64,000 nt of DNA from GWE2-42-39 sp034003625 (GCA_034003625.1 JAVEYG010000023.1:17398-81397), one strand, 5' to 3'; shown: positions 9,388 to 18,561, numbered from the stretch's first letter. Numbers and translations: made by a program. The notes: generated by a model not told the origin, from the sequence alone.

Positions 9388-10665
9388 GTGAGTTCGGTAA
9401 AACATATCTGTGAGTACGGCACCATCTGGAATGCAAAAGATTTTCATCCGGAATCGCCCAACGATTCCGCAAATTGTATCTATCTGGATAACAGATCATT
9501 TGACGATCTGAGAAACTTTGTTGCTGAAAACAATGATCCGGGAACAGAAATAGAACAAGCGTTTACGTACCACCGCAAAAAAGGGAAAGATTTTATTCGT
9601 GTCAAAAACTATGTCGGTGTGATAGAAACGCGAGGAGGCACAACCGTCGAAATTTTGCCAAAAATCTACACAGACTATAATCAGATAAAAGAAAGCCGGA
9701 AAACGTTGTTGTCCATGCTCAGGACTCTAAAGAATTCTCCTTTTAAGACCATTGATAAAGCTCATTTGAATTCTACACGAATACCCATTCTTGAGATATT
9801 CATTTCTGTTTTCATTAAAGAAATCGAACTCTTACTGCAAAAGGGAATAAAGCACTTCTATACTCAGTGCGATGAGAATCAGAAATATCTGAAAGGGAGA
9901 TTGCTTTTCAACCAACAAGTCAAATTAAATTCTACCCGGGCTGACCGTTTCTTTATATCGTATGATGACTTTAAGGCAAATATCCCTCAAAACCGGATTT
10001 TGAAAAGTGCTCTTTATTATCTGAGAAACAAAAGCAAATCCACTAAAAACCTGAGCCAGATCAATCATCTACTGAATCTCTTCGAAGGAGTAAATTTTTC
10101 TGAGAGCATCAAATCCGATCTTCAGAAGTTAGATGGGCACAGTCGACTGTTTAACTATTACAACAATGCCCTGACCTGGGCAAGACTATTTTTAGAAGGA
10201 AAATCATTTACCAGCTATAAAGGAAAGCATTTGAACACCGCCATTCTCTTCCCAATGGAGGTTCTTTTTGAATCGTATGTTGCTGCCAAGGTGAGAAATC
10301 AATATCCTGATCACGACATTTTAACACAAGATAGAAAACATCACCTTCTAACAGATTTAGCCTTAAAAGAAAAGAAGTTCCGGATTAAACCGGACTTGGT
10401 CATTAAAACTGATGAGGTATTGATCGTTGCTGATACGAAATGGAAAATGATTGATCAAAGCAAGTCAAGGAAAAATTACCTGATCAACCAGTCCGATATG
10501 TATCAGTTATACGCCTATGGAAAGAAATACAACTCCAATCACCTGATCCTCATATATCCAGAATGTGAAACGTTCACCGAACAACTCCAATTTCAATATG
10601 ATGGTCAAATTCTCTTAGAGTGCGTGCCGTGGAGCTTTAGAACTGAAACCAATAATTTAATTTAA
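9388..10665 (+). CDS. mcrC: McrC-like restriction endonuclease subunit
   Basis: McrC is the nuclease partner that McrB recruits to cut DNA with modified cytosine. Near residues 334-350 the protein shows a PD-(D/E)xK-type site, IKPDLVI followed by VADTKWK, which is the expected McrC catalytic pattern. The N-terminal half contains VGVIETRGGTTVEILPKI, also typical of the family. The start is a GTG placed 2 bp after the mcrB stop; no upstream ATG fits without overlapping mcrB, so tight translational coupling is likely. The gene ends only 13 bp from the convergent relaxase gene, with no clear terminator between them. Confidence 0.88.
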   Translation: MSSVKHICEYGTIWNAKDFHPESPNDSANCIYLDNRSFDDLRNFVAENNDPGTEIEQAFTYHRKKGKDFIRVKNYVGVIETRGGTTVEILPKIYTDYNQIKESRKTLLSMLRTLKNSPFKTIDKAHLNSTRIPILEIFISVFIKEIELLLQKGIKHFYTQCDENQKYLKGRLLFNQQVKLNSTRADRFFISYDDFKANIPQNRILKSALYYLRNKSKSTKNLSQINHLLNLFEGVNFSESIKSDLQKLDGHSRLFNYYNNALTWARLFLEGKSFTSYKGKHLNTAILFPMEVLFESYVAAKVRNQYPDHDILTQDRKHHLLTDLALKEKKFRIKPDLVIKTDEVLIVADTKWKMIDQSKSRKNYLINQSDMYQLYAYGKKYNSNHLILIYPECETFTEQLQFQYDGQILLECVPWSFRTETNNLI

Positions 10666-10678
10666 GGCTAAACTCTAG

Positions 10679-11635
10679 TCATAAATGTCTTCCTTTTTTC
10701 CGTTTTTTCGGGTGCGCCTTCATTCTATATTTTTTACCTTGCCCCAAAGTTCCATCGTTCATCTGATCTTGAATCTGCCAAATCAATTCTTTGACGATCA
10801 ATGACTTTAAGGTGCTTATGGCAATCCCATTTTTATTCCGATTCGTAATGGTTTGCGAAGAACTTTTTTTATTTTGATCGTGAGCCAACGATTCCTGTTT
10901 TGAAAGATAGAATTTTGGCCTTTCAGCAAAATCACTCATCCTCACCGGATGCCGAATCGGATTCCCTTGCTCATCGGTCACGAAAACCAAATGTCCCCGT
11001 CCAGCCTTTCTGACTTCCACGTTGAACAGCTCCAAAGCCATATTATACATTTCTTGGGATGCAATAAACTCCATCCGGTTAAGCTGCCCAAATAAACTTT
11101 CCAGGTTTTGCGTCAGGTTTCCGCTGGAGGCGGTAAATTTCAGGTTCATGAGTTCTTTCGGGATTTCCTGTTTTAGCTGGTATTTTTGTTCCAGGTCTTT
11201 GACAAACTTTTGCATTTTATCTTTCTCATATCCGTCCCGAATCTTTTTACCCGTAGCTTTATCAATCCGGGTGGAAACAACATGAAAATGAATTCTTTCC
11301 AAATCCTGGTGTTTGTAAACAAAGTAAGGCTGGTTGCCATAACCCATGTGCCCCATCATCCGGTCAATCTCCTGGCGGATGGTTTTATCATCCAGTTTCA
11401 GAATATCCGAACTGGAAGGATTCACCGAGACGTGCAGACATTTCTTTTTTACCCGTTGGTTTTCTTTTTCAATGTCGTTCAGAATTTTCCAGCGGTGCCA
11501 TTGACCATATAAAAACGGATTGACCGATAAAGTATTGGCACTGTGAAAATAGGTGGCTGCACCTTCCTTTACTTTTGTTTCGTTGTAAAGAAAAGCATTC
11601 CGGGTATCGTTGGACTGGTGGATTACAATGATCAT
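10679..11635 (-). CDS. Mobilization relaxase (MobB-like)
   Basis: The relaxase nicks the transfer origin and pilots the DNA strand into the recipient. The three-histidine metal motif is clear: H109-x-D111 then H116-F-H118-VVSTRID. The N-terminal 80 residues fit the Bacteroidota relaxase/mobilization nuclease family; the catalytic tyrosine is probably in the GAATYFH segment (Tyr29), though I cannot be sure. At 318 residues it is a minimal relaxase with a short lysine/arginine-rich tail and no helicase or primase domain. It lies 11 bp downstream of the relaxosome gene, forming a two-gene mobilization unit. Confidence 0.85.
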   Translation of the reverse strand: MIIVIHQSNDTRNAFLYNETKVKEGAATYFHSANTLSVNPFLYGQWHRWKILNDIEKENQRVKKKCLHVSVNPSSSDILKLDDKTIRQEIDRMMGHMGYGNQPYFVYKHQDLERIHFHVVSTRIDKATGKKIRDGYEKDKMQKFVKDLEQKYQLKQEIPKELMNLKFTASSGNLTQNLESLFGQLNRMEFIASQEMYNMALELFNVEVRKAGRGHLVFVTDEQGNPIRHPVRMSDFAERPKFYLSKQESLAHDQNKKSSSQTITNRNKNGIAISTLKSLIVKELIWQIQDQMNDGTLGQGKKYRMKAHPKKRKKGRHL

Positions 11636-11646
11636 ATCAATGAATT

Positions 11647-12042
11647 CTATTTTTGTGAAGGGCTATCTTCAATCTGGTCCATGTACTGTTGCAGGACCGA
11701 AAAGCAGCCCCGAAGTTCCCCGAGGATCTGCTTGAACACCTGCCGGTCTCCGTCGGAGAATTGGTAGATGGAATTCGAGTTGATTCGTTTGGAAACCTGG
11801 TTCAGGTTAACCCCGACCTTGTTTAGCTCGTAATCCAGTTTGCGCACTAACAGTACAAATTCTTTGGAAGCTATCACCTTTTTGATTTCCCTTTTCTTGA
11901 CCAGTTTGGCTCTGCAGAAATCACTCAACGTCAGGTAGCCTTCGTCTTTGCAACGCTTTAGTAACAGCCGTTTTTCCAGAGCAGTCAACCGGACCCGAAC
12001 GCCCTGCCCCAACTTTTCGTGATCCGGTGTTTTTGGTCGCAT
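11647..12042 (-). CDS. Relaxosome protein, MobC-family-like
   Basis: This small basic protein starts with RVRLTALEKRLLLKRCKDEGYLTLSDFCRAKL, a ribbon-helix-helix-like N-terminus typical of plasmid mobilization relaxosome proteins. A C-terminal helical part follows (LNKVGVNLNQVSKRINS), matching the 'MobC' relaxosome family in its usual place before the relaxase. It presumably binds the transfer origin, which should be in the adjoining 240-bp gap upstream, and helps the relaxase open DNA. Length is normal. Not to be confused with the coupling protein that is also called MobC in CTnDOT nomenclature. Confidence 0.78.
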   Translation of the reverse strand: MRPKTPDHEKLGQGVRVRLTALEKRLLLKRCKDEGYLTLSDFCRAKLVKKREIKKVIASKEFVLLVRKLDYELNKVGVNLNQVSKRINSNSIYQFSDGDRQVFKQILGELRGCFSVLQQYMDQIEDSPSQK

Positions 12043-12283
12043 GGTTTCTACTGTTTAATGTTGTTGAACTGAAAATTTTACTGTGGAAAAGAGGGGGAAT
12101 CTTCCTTTTCGGAAGGGAAAGCCCAGCCGGGAGGCACAAGGTTTTTGTGGAACAAAGACACATCTTGCATTCCCCTCTTTGTGTTAAGTTTTACCTCTTT
12201 GATTTAACTGCTTTAGGTGTAAAAAGAAAGGGAAATCCTTTTACTTATTTCCCAATCTGTTTTGGAAGCGAGACTTAAAAAAT
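12043..12283. other. Candidate transfer origin (oriT) region
   Basis: This gap of about 240 bp lies directly upstream of the relaxosome and relaxase genes, where oriT is usually found. It contains a short hairpin CTTCC-TTTTC-GGAAG (near 12102-12116). It also has an imperfect pair of inverted arms, AAGAGGGGGAAT near 12087 and ATTCCCCTCTTT near 12170, about 80 bp apart. Position plus inverted repeats suggest an oriT or relaxosome binding region. No nic consensus was recognised, so this is inference. Confidence 0.35.
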
Positions 12284-12967
12284 TCAACTGATTTTCTGTT
12301 TAGAACCTTTACTTTTTTCCTGTTTCTGATCCTCTGATTTTTGCATCTTCTCCTGTTTGAAATCAGAAAAACTGATGTTCCTTCCGGCGGCATTAACCTG
12401 GAGAGAGGCTGAGAACTTTTTATCGTTTTTACCCGTCATCCCATCTACGGTCACTTTTTGCCCTGCTGCCAGCTTTTCCTTTTGCTCAGATGTCAAAGTA
12501 ACCCCCTTGATCTTTTCCGGGATTTGGATGTGCTTTGTCCGAAGTGGGATCAGTTCGTTGGTTTTGGGATCGATACTCAGATAGTAGCTGTCTTTTTTAC
12601 CGTCCCTTCCGGTCAGTTCCACCGTTTTCCCCAGGTTCTTGTCATTTAATAATGCCCCTTTTTCTTCCTTGGTAAACTTGTGCCCCAGGTATTCATCCGG
12701 GACAAACAGGCGCTGGATCGGATGGACTTTCACATCCACCTTGCCATCCTCTCCCTGGTGCAGGCGAAGTTTGGCCGGGATCCTGTAATCTTCCCCATTA
12801 ATATTTGCATTAATGGTGTAGAGCTTGTCGGAACGGAAACCGTTCAAAAAATCGGTCAGTTCCCGTTGTTCCATGTTTTTGACAAAATCCCTGTTTACGC
12901 CCGCTTTTTCCAGCTTGTCAAAAGGGATATCTTCTACTTTCATACGTGTGTTTTGTTGTTGTTCCAT
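12284..12967 (-). CDS. DUF3945-type conjugative element protein
   Basis: The protein has the repeated layout seen in DUF3945/DUF4099 proteins of Bacteroidota conjugative elements. An N-terminal KVEDIPFDKLEKAGVNRDFV segment is followed by LTDFLNG and then twice a module about binding or modifying terms such as FTKEEKGALLNDKNLGKTVEL and LTSEQKEKLAAGQKVTVDG. The C-terminus is a lysine/glutamine-rich tail. Its role is unknown; it is commonly found with mobilization genes. The ATG at 12967 was preferred because upstream frame residues overlap the PH-domain gene and have no family match. Soluble, no signal peptide. Confidence 0.72.
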   Translation of the reverse strand: MEQQQNTRMKVEDIPFDKLEKAGVNRDFVKNMEQRELTDFLNGFRSDKLYTINANINGEDYRIPAKLRLHQGEDGKVDVKVHPIQRLFVPDEYLGHKFTKEEKGALLNDKNLGKTVELTGRDGKKDSYYLSIDPKTNELIPLRTKHIQIPEKIKGVTLTSEQKEKLAAGQKVTVDGMTGKNDKKFSASLQVNAAGRNISFSDFKQEKMQKSEDQKQEKSKGSKQKIS

Positions 12968-12986
12968 GATTTTAAATTTTAAAAGA

Positions 12987-13520
12987 TTAATCAACTTCGA
13001 AAACGTGTTTTGCCCTGCGGTTCTGTTCAACCAGATCGCGAAGGGTTTTGTAAATATCCTGTGGGTTGGGAATTGCTTCCATTTTAAAAACCGGGGTGGT
13101 TTTATCCGAGGTATAGATGGTCAGGTTGCCAAGGCCAAAAATCCGGTAGATAAATGGTCTGTCAATTCGGTAATCTTTCGCGCGATATAATTCTAAGAAT
13201 TCATGTTTTCTGTATAGTATTCCTGAATAGTAAAAAAGTTCTTCCGGGCTGATCTCATAGCGGATACAGGATATCTTCAGGATTTGATACCCCAGATACA
13301 AAGCGTACAAAAGGGTCAGATAAACCGGCAGGTTCGCGATATAGGTTTCAAACTGATCAGGGATAAAACCTGACGGCAGGTACCGTTGGATCAAATCATC
13401 CAACAGGAAAAGGCCGGGAATTAGAAGAATACCCAATAAGAATACTGGCAGGTTAACCAGTTGGGATGGCTTAAATTTGATGACTGTTTCTTTGCTATTA
13501 TTCATGTTATTGTTATTCAT
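12987..13520 (-). CDS. Bacterial PH-domain membrane protein
   Basis: Two hydrophobic segments sit near residues 20-45 and 63-85 (NLPVFLLGILLIPGLFLL; LTLLYALYLGYQIL). The C-terminal half reads like the bPH2 (YdbS-like) domain: IRYEISPEELFYYSGILYRKHEFLELYRAKDYRIDRPF, then GNLTIYTSDKTTP. The start overlaps the end of the coupling-protein gene by 4 bp (ATGA), so the two are translationally coupled. It may act at the membrane beside the coupling protein; the function is not known. An alternative start is the ATG at 13505. Confidence 0.68.
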   Translation of the reverse strand: MNNNNMNNSKETVIKFKPSQLVNLPVFLLGILLIPGLFLLDDLIQRYLPSGFIPDQFETYIANLPVYLTLLYALYLGYQILKISCIRYEISPEELFYYSGILYRKHEFLELYRAKDYRIDRPFIYRIFGLGNLTIYTSDKTTPVFKMEAIPNPQDIYKTLRDLVEQNRRAKHVFEVD

Positions 13521-15583
13521 GGCTTTTGTGTTTGGGATTGTCCGGGTTGATTTGCCTGACCTGCCTGGTTGGATGGATTGGCCTCGTCAGGCTTCGCTGG
13601 TTGCGACATTTCAGCTTTAGCTTTTGGAGTTTGCCTTGCTTTTTCCTGTTCTTTCTCCTTGTCAATGACCTTTTGATTGGCAATCCTTCGGATATCATTC
13701 TGGATTTGGAGCCGGTTTCGTTCCAGTACTTCATTGATGTCATCAAACTCATAGAAATCAGGAATCGGCTGATAGGTTTTTTCTTCCTTGTCAATCTTTT
13801 CCGTATCGACATAAACCAGGCAGTTAAAATTCTTCTGAAGGATCAACTCTCCGTAGTTATCGGTCACCTGCCCGACCATATAGCCTTGCGGCAAAGTGGC
13901 AATCTTTCCTTCCGGTACCAGGTAGTCCATCTGGGTAGAAATGGTGGTGCTTTGGACGTTCCGGTTAATGTTGATGGATTGGCGTTCCTGCAATATCTTT
14001 CCCATCCGGCTTTGCATAAACTTGGCGGTTTCCCCGGCAGCCTGCCCGGAAAAGATGTTCCCGATGTTGGTTAAGATGGCGTTGGCCTGCTCTTTCCCAT
14101 AATCCCGGATGAGTTGGTCAATGGTCTGCATTCCCAGCAAAGTGGAAATCCGGTTGGCACGGGCTGTGGCAATCAATGTATCCAATCCCCGGAAATAAAT
14201 CGTTGGCAGCTCATCAAAGATCAGCGATGCCGGGTGCTGCCCTTTCCGGTTAATGATCTTCAGCATCCGGGTGATATAAAGGGAAAGCACCGCCCCGTAC
14301 ATTTCAATGCGAAGCGGGTTATTGGCAAGGCAAACGACTTTAGGTGATTTGGGATTATTAATGTCCAGGGAAAAATCATTACCTGAACAGATCCAGTAGA
14401 TCTCCCGGCTGATAATCTTGGAAATGGCGATTTTCAGGCTTCCCAATTGTCCTTCCAGTTGCTCGTTTGCCTTTCGCTGGTAAGCACTCACAAATGGGTT
14501 GATGATCCCCACAACATCCCTTTCCTGGCCAAGCACTTCAAACAGGTCGTCATAGTCCAGTTGCAGCAGTTCAATGGCATGGGGAAGCGTGCAGAATATC
14601 CCACCCCTGTACCTTTTTAAAAACCAGATCACCGCTGCAAAAAAGGAAACAGCACTTTCCGAGAAAAACTCCCCTTGTTTTTTGATCCATTCCCGGTTCA
14701 GGTTGTAAAGGATTGTCCGGCTGGATTCAAAAGCGTCGATGGGGCTTTCCATCAGTTCCGGTGCCAGCGGGTTACACCGGAAGGATTTTCGGATATCATC
14801 AAAGTTGATCACATAAAACCGGCTGGTATCCGGCAGGTTGCCTTTCATCTTTGCCTTTAGGAAATAGTTATAAGCCACCAGCGATAAATCAGGATATTTA
14901 AAATCATAGACGCACAACGAAAAACCTTTCCTCAGATGCTGTCTAATAAATGGCAGTACCACCGAATAGGATTTCCCGGAGCCAGGGGTTCCGATCACCA
15001 TCGTTCCCCGGAATGGGTTTACGATATTGATCCAGCCTTCGTGCTCTTTCCCTTTTTGTGTGTAACGGGTAGGCAGGTTGATGGAATATTCGTTGGTTTT
15101 CAGGACTTCCTCCTGCGGAAAGTTTTCGTTTTCCTGGTTAAACCTATCTTTCATCAAATTGACGGTGATCAGTTTGGAGATATTGTCAAAACCGATATTC
15201 AGGATGACAAAACCAACAAAGGAGGCGACCAGGTAACCGGGATCGTAGCGATCCACAAGTAGCAGGCTCCCCCAGAAAAGGACCATCCCGACGATTGTTT
15301 GTGTTACAATGTTGGAAACCTTTAGTTCCCGGTCTTTGTGGGCTTTGGTACCGACGCAGGTGATCACCAAAAAAAACATGCAAACCAGCTTGGACAGGTA
15401 AAGATCGGTAAGGAAATTCAGCCGGTAGAGTTTGGTAATGATAGGGCCCAGCTCCAGGATAAAAATACCCCACCCGGCAAAATACTCAAGCCGGCTTAAA
15501 TACATCGACAAAAACAGCAGAAGATAGCTGAAAAAGCGGAAACCTTCATGCAGGCGGACAAGTTCTCTGGGTTCGTTAATCAC
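13517..15583 (-). CDS. Type IV coupling protein (TraG/VirD4 family)
   Basis: The coupling protein is the membrane ATPase that links the relaxase-DNA complex to the secretion channel. The first about 160 residues carry several membrane segments. Walker A is MVIGTPGSGKSYSVVLP (about residue 195-205), Walker B region SLIFDELPTIY, and the TLIATARANRISTLLGMQTIDQL motif is characteristic. The C-terminus is a low-complexity tail rich in Pro, Gln and Ala (from about residue 645). It corresponds to MobC of CTnDOT-type elements. In this operon it is placed after TraN rather than with the relaxase. Confidence 0.9.
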   Translation of the reverse strand: MINEPRELVRLHEGFRFFSYLLLFLSMYLSRLEYFAGWGIFILELGPIITKLYRLNFLTDLYLSKLVCMFFLVITCVGTKAHKDRELKVSNIVTQTIVGMVLFWGSLLLVDRYDPGYLVASFVGFVILNIGFDNISKLITVNLMKDRFNQENENFPQEEVLKTNEYSINLPTRYTQKGKEHEGWINIVNPFRGTMVIGTPGSGKSYSVVLPFIRQHLRKGFSLCVYDFKYPDLSLVAYNYFLKAKMKGNLPDTSRFYVINFDDIRKSFRCNPLAPELMESPIDAFESSRTILYNLNREWIKKQGEFFSESAVSFFAAVIWFLKRYRGGIFCTLPHAIELLQLDYDDLFEVLGQERDVVGIINPFVSAYQRKANEQLEGQLGSLKIAISKIISREIYWICSGNDFSLDINNPKSPKVVCLANNPLRIEMYGAVLSLYITRMLKIINRKGQHPASLIFDELPTIYFRGLDTLIATARANRISTLLGMQTIDQLIRDYGKEQANAILTNIGNIFSGQAAGETAKFMQSRMGKILQERQSININRNVQSTTISTQMDYLVPEGKIATLPQGYMVGQVTDNYGELILQKNFNCLVYVDTEKIDKEEKTYQPIPDFYEFDDINEVLERNRLQIQNDIRRIANQKVIDKEKEQEKARQTPKAKAEMSQPAKPDEANPSNQAGQANQPGQSQTQKP

Positions 15584-15625
15584 CTTTGGAAGATTAGAGG
15601 GTTCGAATGTCAGAATATTAGAATA

Positions 15626-16426
15626 TCAGAGTTTACGGGCTTTCAGGATGTCCTTGTTCTTAATCTCCAGGCTAAGTTTGCGCCCGGTATTACCCAGGGC
15701 TTTTTCAAGCATCTCGATTTGAAGGACCCGATGATCAGGAATCGTCAGTTTTGGAAGGACAAAAACTTCCCGGATCGTTGTTTTAGCCGGGATAACTTTT
15801 ACATCATACCGCTGGTAAGAAGGAAAGATTTGGTATTCTTGTACATTGGTTGCCTTATGCTGTTTTTTATCATCAATCCACCAGTGAAAACCTTCCACAT
15901 CATAAGTCAGGTTGTTTTTGTTTGTCATTTCCACCTCAAAAAACAGGGCGTCGCTTTTCAAATAGATATTCTTCAACCGGAGTTTGATACCATCCTTTTC
16001 GGCCTTTCTTCGTTTGACATGGCTCTTCTTTTTGGAAAGAACCTGATCACTTAATTCCTTCAGCACGTAATCGGGCATCATCCCACCGGAGTAGCTTCCG
16101 GCTTTTTCGGAAGCAAAAGACCTGAGATCATATGTGATTTCATCGGTGTCGGCATATTCCAGGATCAGCGAATAGATCCTCCCGGCACAAACAACAGTTA
16201 GCGAAGACTGCTTTTCAAAAGCTCCGGTGGCTTTAATCCGGATAAGGTTAGGAAGTTCCGGGACTGTTTCTGCCAGGATCAGCGCAGGATCACCTACCTG
16301 CAGGTAGGAAACCTTGTCCGGGCAGACCAGGTGGGTGGCTTTGTTTTCACAGACCGGCAAATCAATTTGAGCAAACGCGGAGAAATAGAAAATCAGGATA
16401 GGAATAATAATGACAAAAGTTTTCAT
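15626..16426 (-). CDS. traN: Conjugative transposon protein TraN (DUF4138)
   Basis: TraN is the VirB9-like outer-membrane-associated part of the Bacteroidota transfer channel. There is a signal peptide (FVIIIPILIFYFSAFAQ), then VCENKATHLVCPDKVSYLQVGDPALI, which matches the family N-terminus. It ends in the LPKLTIPDHRVLQIEMLEKALG segment seen in TraN. Length 266 is typical. It lies 5 bp downstream of traM, as expected for the VirB10/VirB9-like pair. Confidence 0.88.
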   Translation of the reverse strand: MKTFVIIIPILIFYFSAFAQIDLPVCENKATHLVCPDKVSYLQVGDPALILAETVPELPNLIRIKATGAFEKQSSLTVVCAGRIYSLILEYADTDEITYDLRSFASEKAGSYSGGMMPDYVLKELSDQVLSKKKSHVKRRKAEKDGIKLRLKNIYLKSDALFFEVEMTNKNNLTYDVEGFHWWIDDKKQHKATNVQEYQIFPSYQRYDVKVIPAKTTIREVFVLPKLTIPDHRVLQIEMLEKALGNTGRKLSLEIKNKDILKARKL

Positions 16427-16431
16427 GGCAT

Positions 16432-17598
16432 TTATTTTTGATTGATTAAATAGACAAGGGTGTTTTTCTTAACGGTCACTTTTTTCAGACGGACCATCTT
16501 AAAAAGGGATTGGGCCGTCCGGTCGGCAGCCCGGACACCGGCATAGGTCAGCGGATCGGTTGTGACACCAAAAATGGAGGAGGTATTGGTTGAACTTCCG
16601 ACCTCTTTCGCTACTTTCCGGGCGGCATTATCGGGAACATACAGGCCCTCCAATCCATCCAGGTCATGGATGGAAAGATCAACCGGCAGAAAGCTATCCT
16701 GCGCAGGAATTTGTGTCACATGAACATGCAGCCGCTCGTTTTTAATCTGGCAGATCCCGTAAATAAAGGTGTTTTTATAGATGGTCTTTCCATTCACCCG
16801 GCACTCTTCCAGCAGGCGTATTTTGATCCGGTTGCCGTCCAGAACGGTGGTGGTTTCATAGACTTCGGCCTTGATGAGTGAGCCTTGCGATATTTTCTGA
16901 TTGAAGCCTTTCTCAACATTCTTTTCCAGGTTAAAGCTGGTTGACTTTCGGACTTCCAGTTCCTTTAATTTCCGGTTGGCCTCTTTTAGATGAAACTGAA
17001 GGGAATCATTCTGACGGTTTAAGATGATATTCTCATCAAAAACTTGGTTCAACTGTTCAATCCCGGTCTTCCGTAAAACCGGTTGGGACGCACTGGATTT
17101 TGATGTGGTGACCGGCTTTATATTTGAAGCTTTTTGATCCTTTTCATCTTCCGGATTATTTCCTTCCAGTTCTTTTCGAACCTGCTCTTCTTTTTGTTTG
17201 ATGTGGGTTAACAGGTTATTGGACACAGCGGCATTTACTCCGGGCATTTGGGAATCATTTGATGCTTTCGCAGAATCTCCGGGAGTTGTTATTCTCACAT
17301 CCATTTGTCCCAGCGAATCATCCCCCATAACGTTGTAATCATGAGTACTGACCACTTGGCTTTTATTTTGCTGATAGGCTTCCATCTTGTCGAAGATCTC
17401 GATGGATTTATCCGCCTCCGGAAGCTCGTAATTGGCGCCGGTCGATTTTCCGGGTTTCAGGCTTTCTTCCCCGGTCTGCTTCCCCGCATTTTTTCCACCT
17501 CCCAGGATGTAAAAGATCAGCACCACAAAGGGAAGCAGGGCCAGTGGCAGGATCAAAAGCGCCTTATTCTTTTTCAGGAACGTGTAGGTTGTTTTCAT
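16432..17598 (-). CDS. traM: Conjugative transposon protein TraM (VirB10-like)
   Basis: TraM spans the envelope and, like VirB10, connects inner- and outer-membrane parts of the transfer channel. The N-terminus is short and cytoplasmic, followed by one membrane segment (LLILPLALLPFVVLIFYIL, about residues 14-32). A long disordered and coiled region comes next (LNQVFDENIILNRQNDSLQFHLKEANRKLKELE near residue 190), then a C-terminal beta-rich domain (VYETTTVLDGNRIKIRLLEECRVNGKTIYKNTFIYG). The start overlaps the upstream TraL-like gene by 35 bp, suggesting coupled translation. Length fits the family. Confidence 0.88.
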   Translation of the reverse strand: MKTTYTFLKKNKALLILPLALLPFVVLIFYILGGGKNAGKQTGEESLKPGKSTGANYELPEADKSIEIFDKMEAYQQNKSQVVSTHDYNVMGDDSLGQMDVRITTPGDSAKASNDSQMPGVNAAVSNNLLTHIKQKEEQVRKELEGNNPEDEKDQKASNIKPVTTSKSSASQPVLRKTGIEQLNQVFDENIILNRQNDSLQFHLKEANRKLKELEVRKSTSFNLEKNVEKGFNQKISQGSLIKAEVYETTTVLDGNRIKIRLLEECRVNGKTIYKNTFIYGICQIKNERLHVHVTQIPAQDSFLPVDLSIHDLDGLEGLYVPDNAARKVAKEVGSSTNTSSIFGVTTDPLTYAGVRAADRTAQSLFKMVRLKKVTVKKNTLVYLINQK

Positions 17599-17917
17599 GA
17601 ATGTTTTGCTTTAAAAGGTTCTCAAAGGAATCCGCTGGCATTTCAAAGGGAGAGGTAGCAGGGGACTGATAAGCCGGTTGCTCCATGCCTGTTGGTAGGG
17701 CGTCTAACTTTTCGTGGCTGAACTTTCCGGCGGGAAAAAGGATAAATGAGAGGGCAAAAGCTAAAAACAGGATGCCCAGGAAAAACAGCCACTTGGTTTT
17801 TCGCTTTAACGGGCTCAGGCTTTCATCCTGTTCATCTATCCGGTTAACCCACCGGGTAAAGCGGCTTACATCTTTAAATTGTGGTGATTTAATTTTATTG
17901 GTATTTGTATTTTTCAT
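17564..17917 (-). CDS. TraL-position small membrane protein
   Basis: A 117-residue protein with one membrane helix (KTKWLFFLGILFLAFALSFILF, about residues 40-62) and a soluble C-terminus ending LLKQNIHENNLHVPEKE. It sits between traK and traM, where CTnDOT-type operons carry traL, and overlaps traM by 35 bp. The sequence itself is not conserved enough for me to assign it beyond position. It is probably a periplasmic-facing accessory of the channel. Confidence 0.6.
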   Translation of the reverse strand: MKNTNTNKIKSPQFKDVSRFTRWVNRIDEQDESLSPLKRKTKWLFFLGILFLAFALSFILFPAGKFSHEKLDALPTGMEQPAYQSPATSPFEMPADSFENLLKQNIHENNLHVPEKE

Positions 17918-17934
17918 GGCTTCAGGAAAAAGAA

Positions 17935-18561
17935 TTAAAATGATTTTCGTTTGATGGTTTCCAGGTCGGTATTGTCTATAATTCGCCAGCCCTCAATCAG
18001 AAACCCGTGCGGGTTATAGTCGGTGCGGGAAATGTTGCGAAGTTGCCCCGTGGTTTGCAGAATGCGGATCGTAATATTCGAAGTACGGACAATCTTTTGC
18101 TTCCCAAAGTAACTGAACCGGTAAGGATAGCTGGAAAAATCCAGCTTAATGGAATCGGTCTGGACGGTCATGCTGATATCCGAGGCGATCACCTGGTTAT
18201 AGACACTGTTTTCCTTGAACGACTGGTATTGTTCCATGGCCGAGCGGTCGGCCAGGTAAAGGGCTTCCCGGACATTGTTTTCGATGTATTGCTTGTCCGG
18301 TTCCAGGGTGAAAAACAGTTGATGAAAGCGTTTCACGTGGTCACGGGCTTCTGCATCCCGGTTTTCAGTTATATCTTCCCGAAGGGCAACCAGCAAAGAT
18401 TTGCCATTGTCCAACACATAGATCTTTTGCCGGGACTGATCGGCCAGCTTCAGCGACAGGGTAAAGATGTAACCGCTCAGCCCGCTCAACCCAATATTGA
18501 CAGCTAATAGCACATAAACGGTAAAGCGGAACTTACGCTGAATATCAAAGATTTTTCTCAT
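17935..18561 (-). CDS. traK: Conjugative transposon protein TraK (VirB8-like)
   Basis: The protein opens with MRKIFDIQRKFRFTVYVLLAVNIGLSGLSGYIFTLSLKLA, one membrane anchor near the N-terminus, then a VirB8-like periplasmic domain. The end is GFLIEGWRIIDNTDLETIKR, matching the TraK family. VirB8-like proteins nucleate assembly of the inner-membrane complex. The ATG at 18561 was preferred over the longer frame start at 18606 because the family begins at this motif. It is followed by the TraL-like gene after 17 bp. Confidence 0.85.
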   Translation of the reverse strand: MRKIFDIQRKFRFTVYVLLAVNIGLSGLSGYIFTLSLKLADQSRQKIYVLDNGKSLLVALREDITENRDAEARDHVKRFHQLFFTLEPDKQYIENNVREALYLADRSAMEQYQSFKENSVYNQVIASDISMTVQTDSIKLDFSSYPYRFSYFGKQKIVRTSNITIRILQTTGQLRNISRTDYNPHGFLIEGWRIIDNTDLETIKRKSF

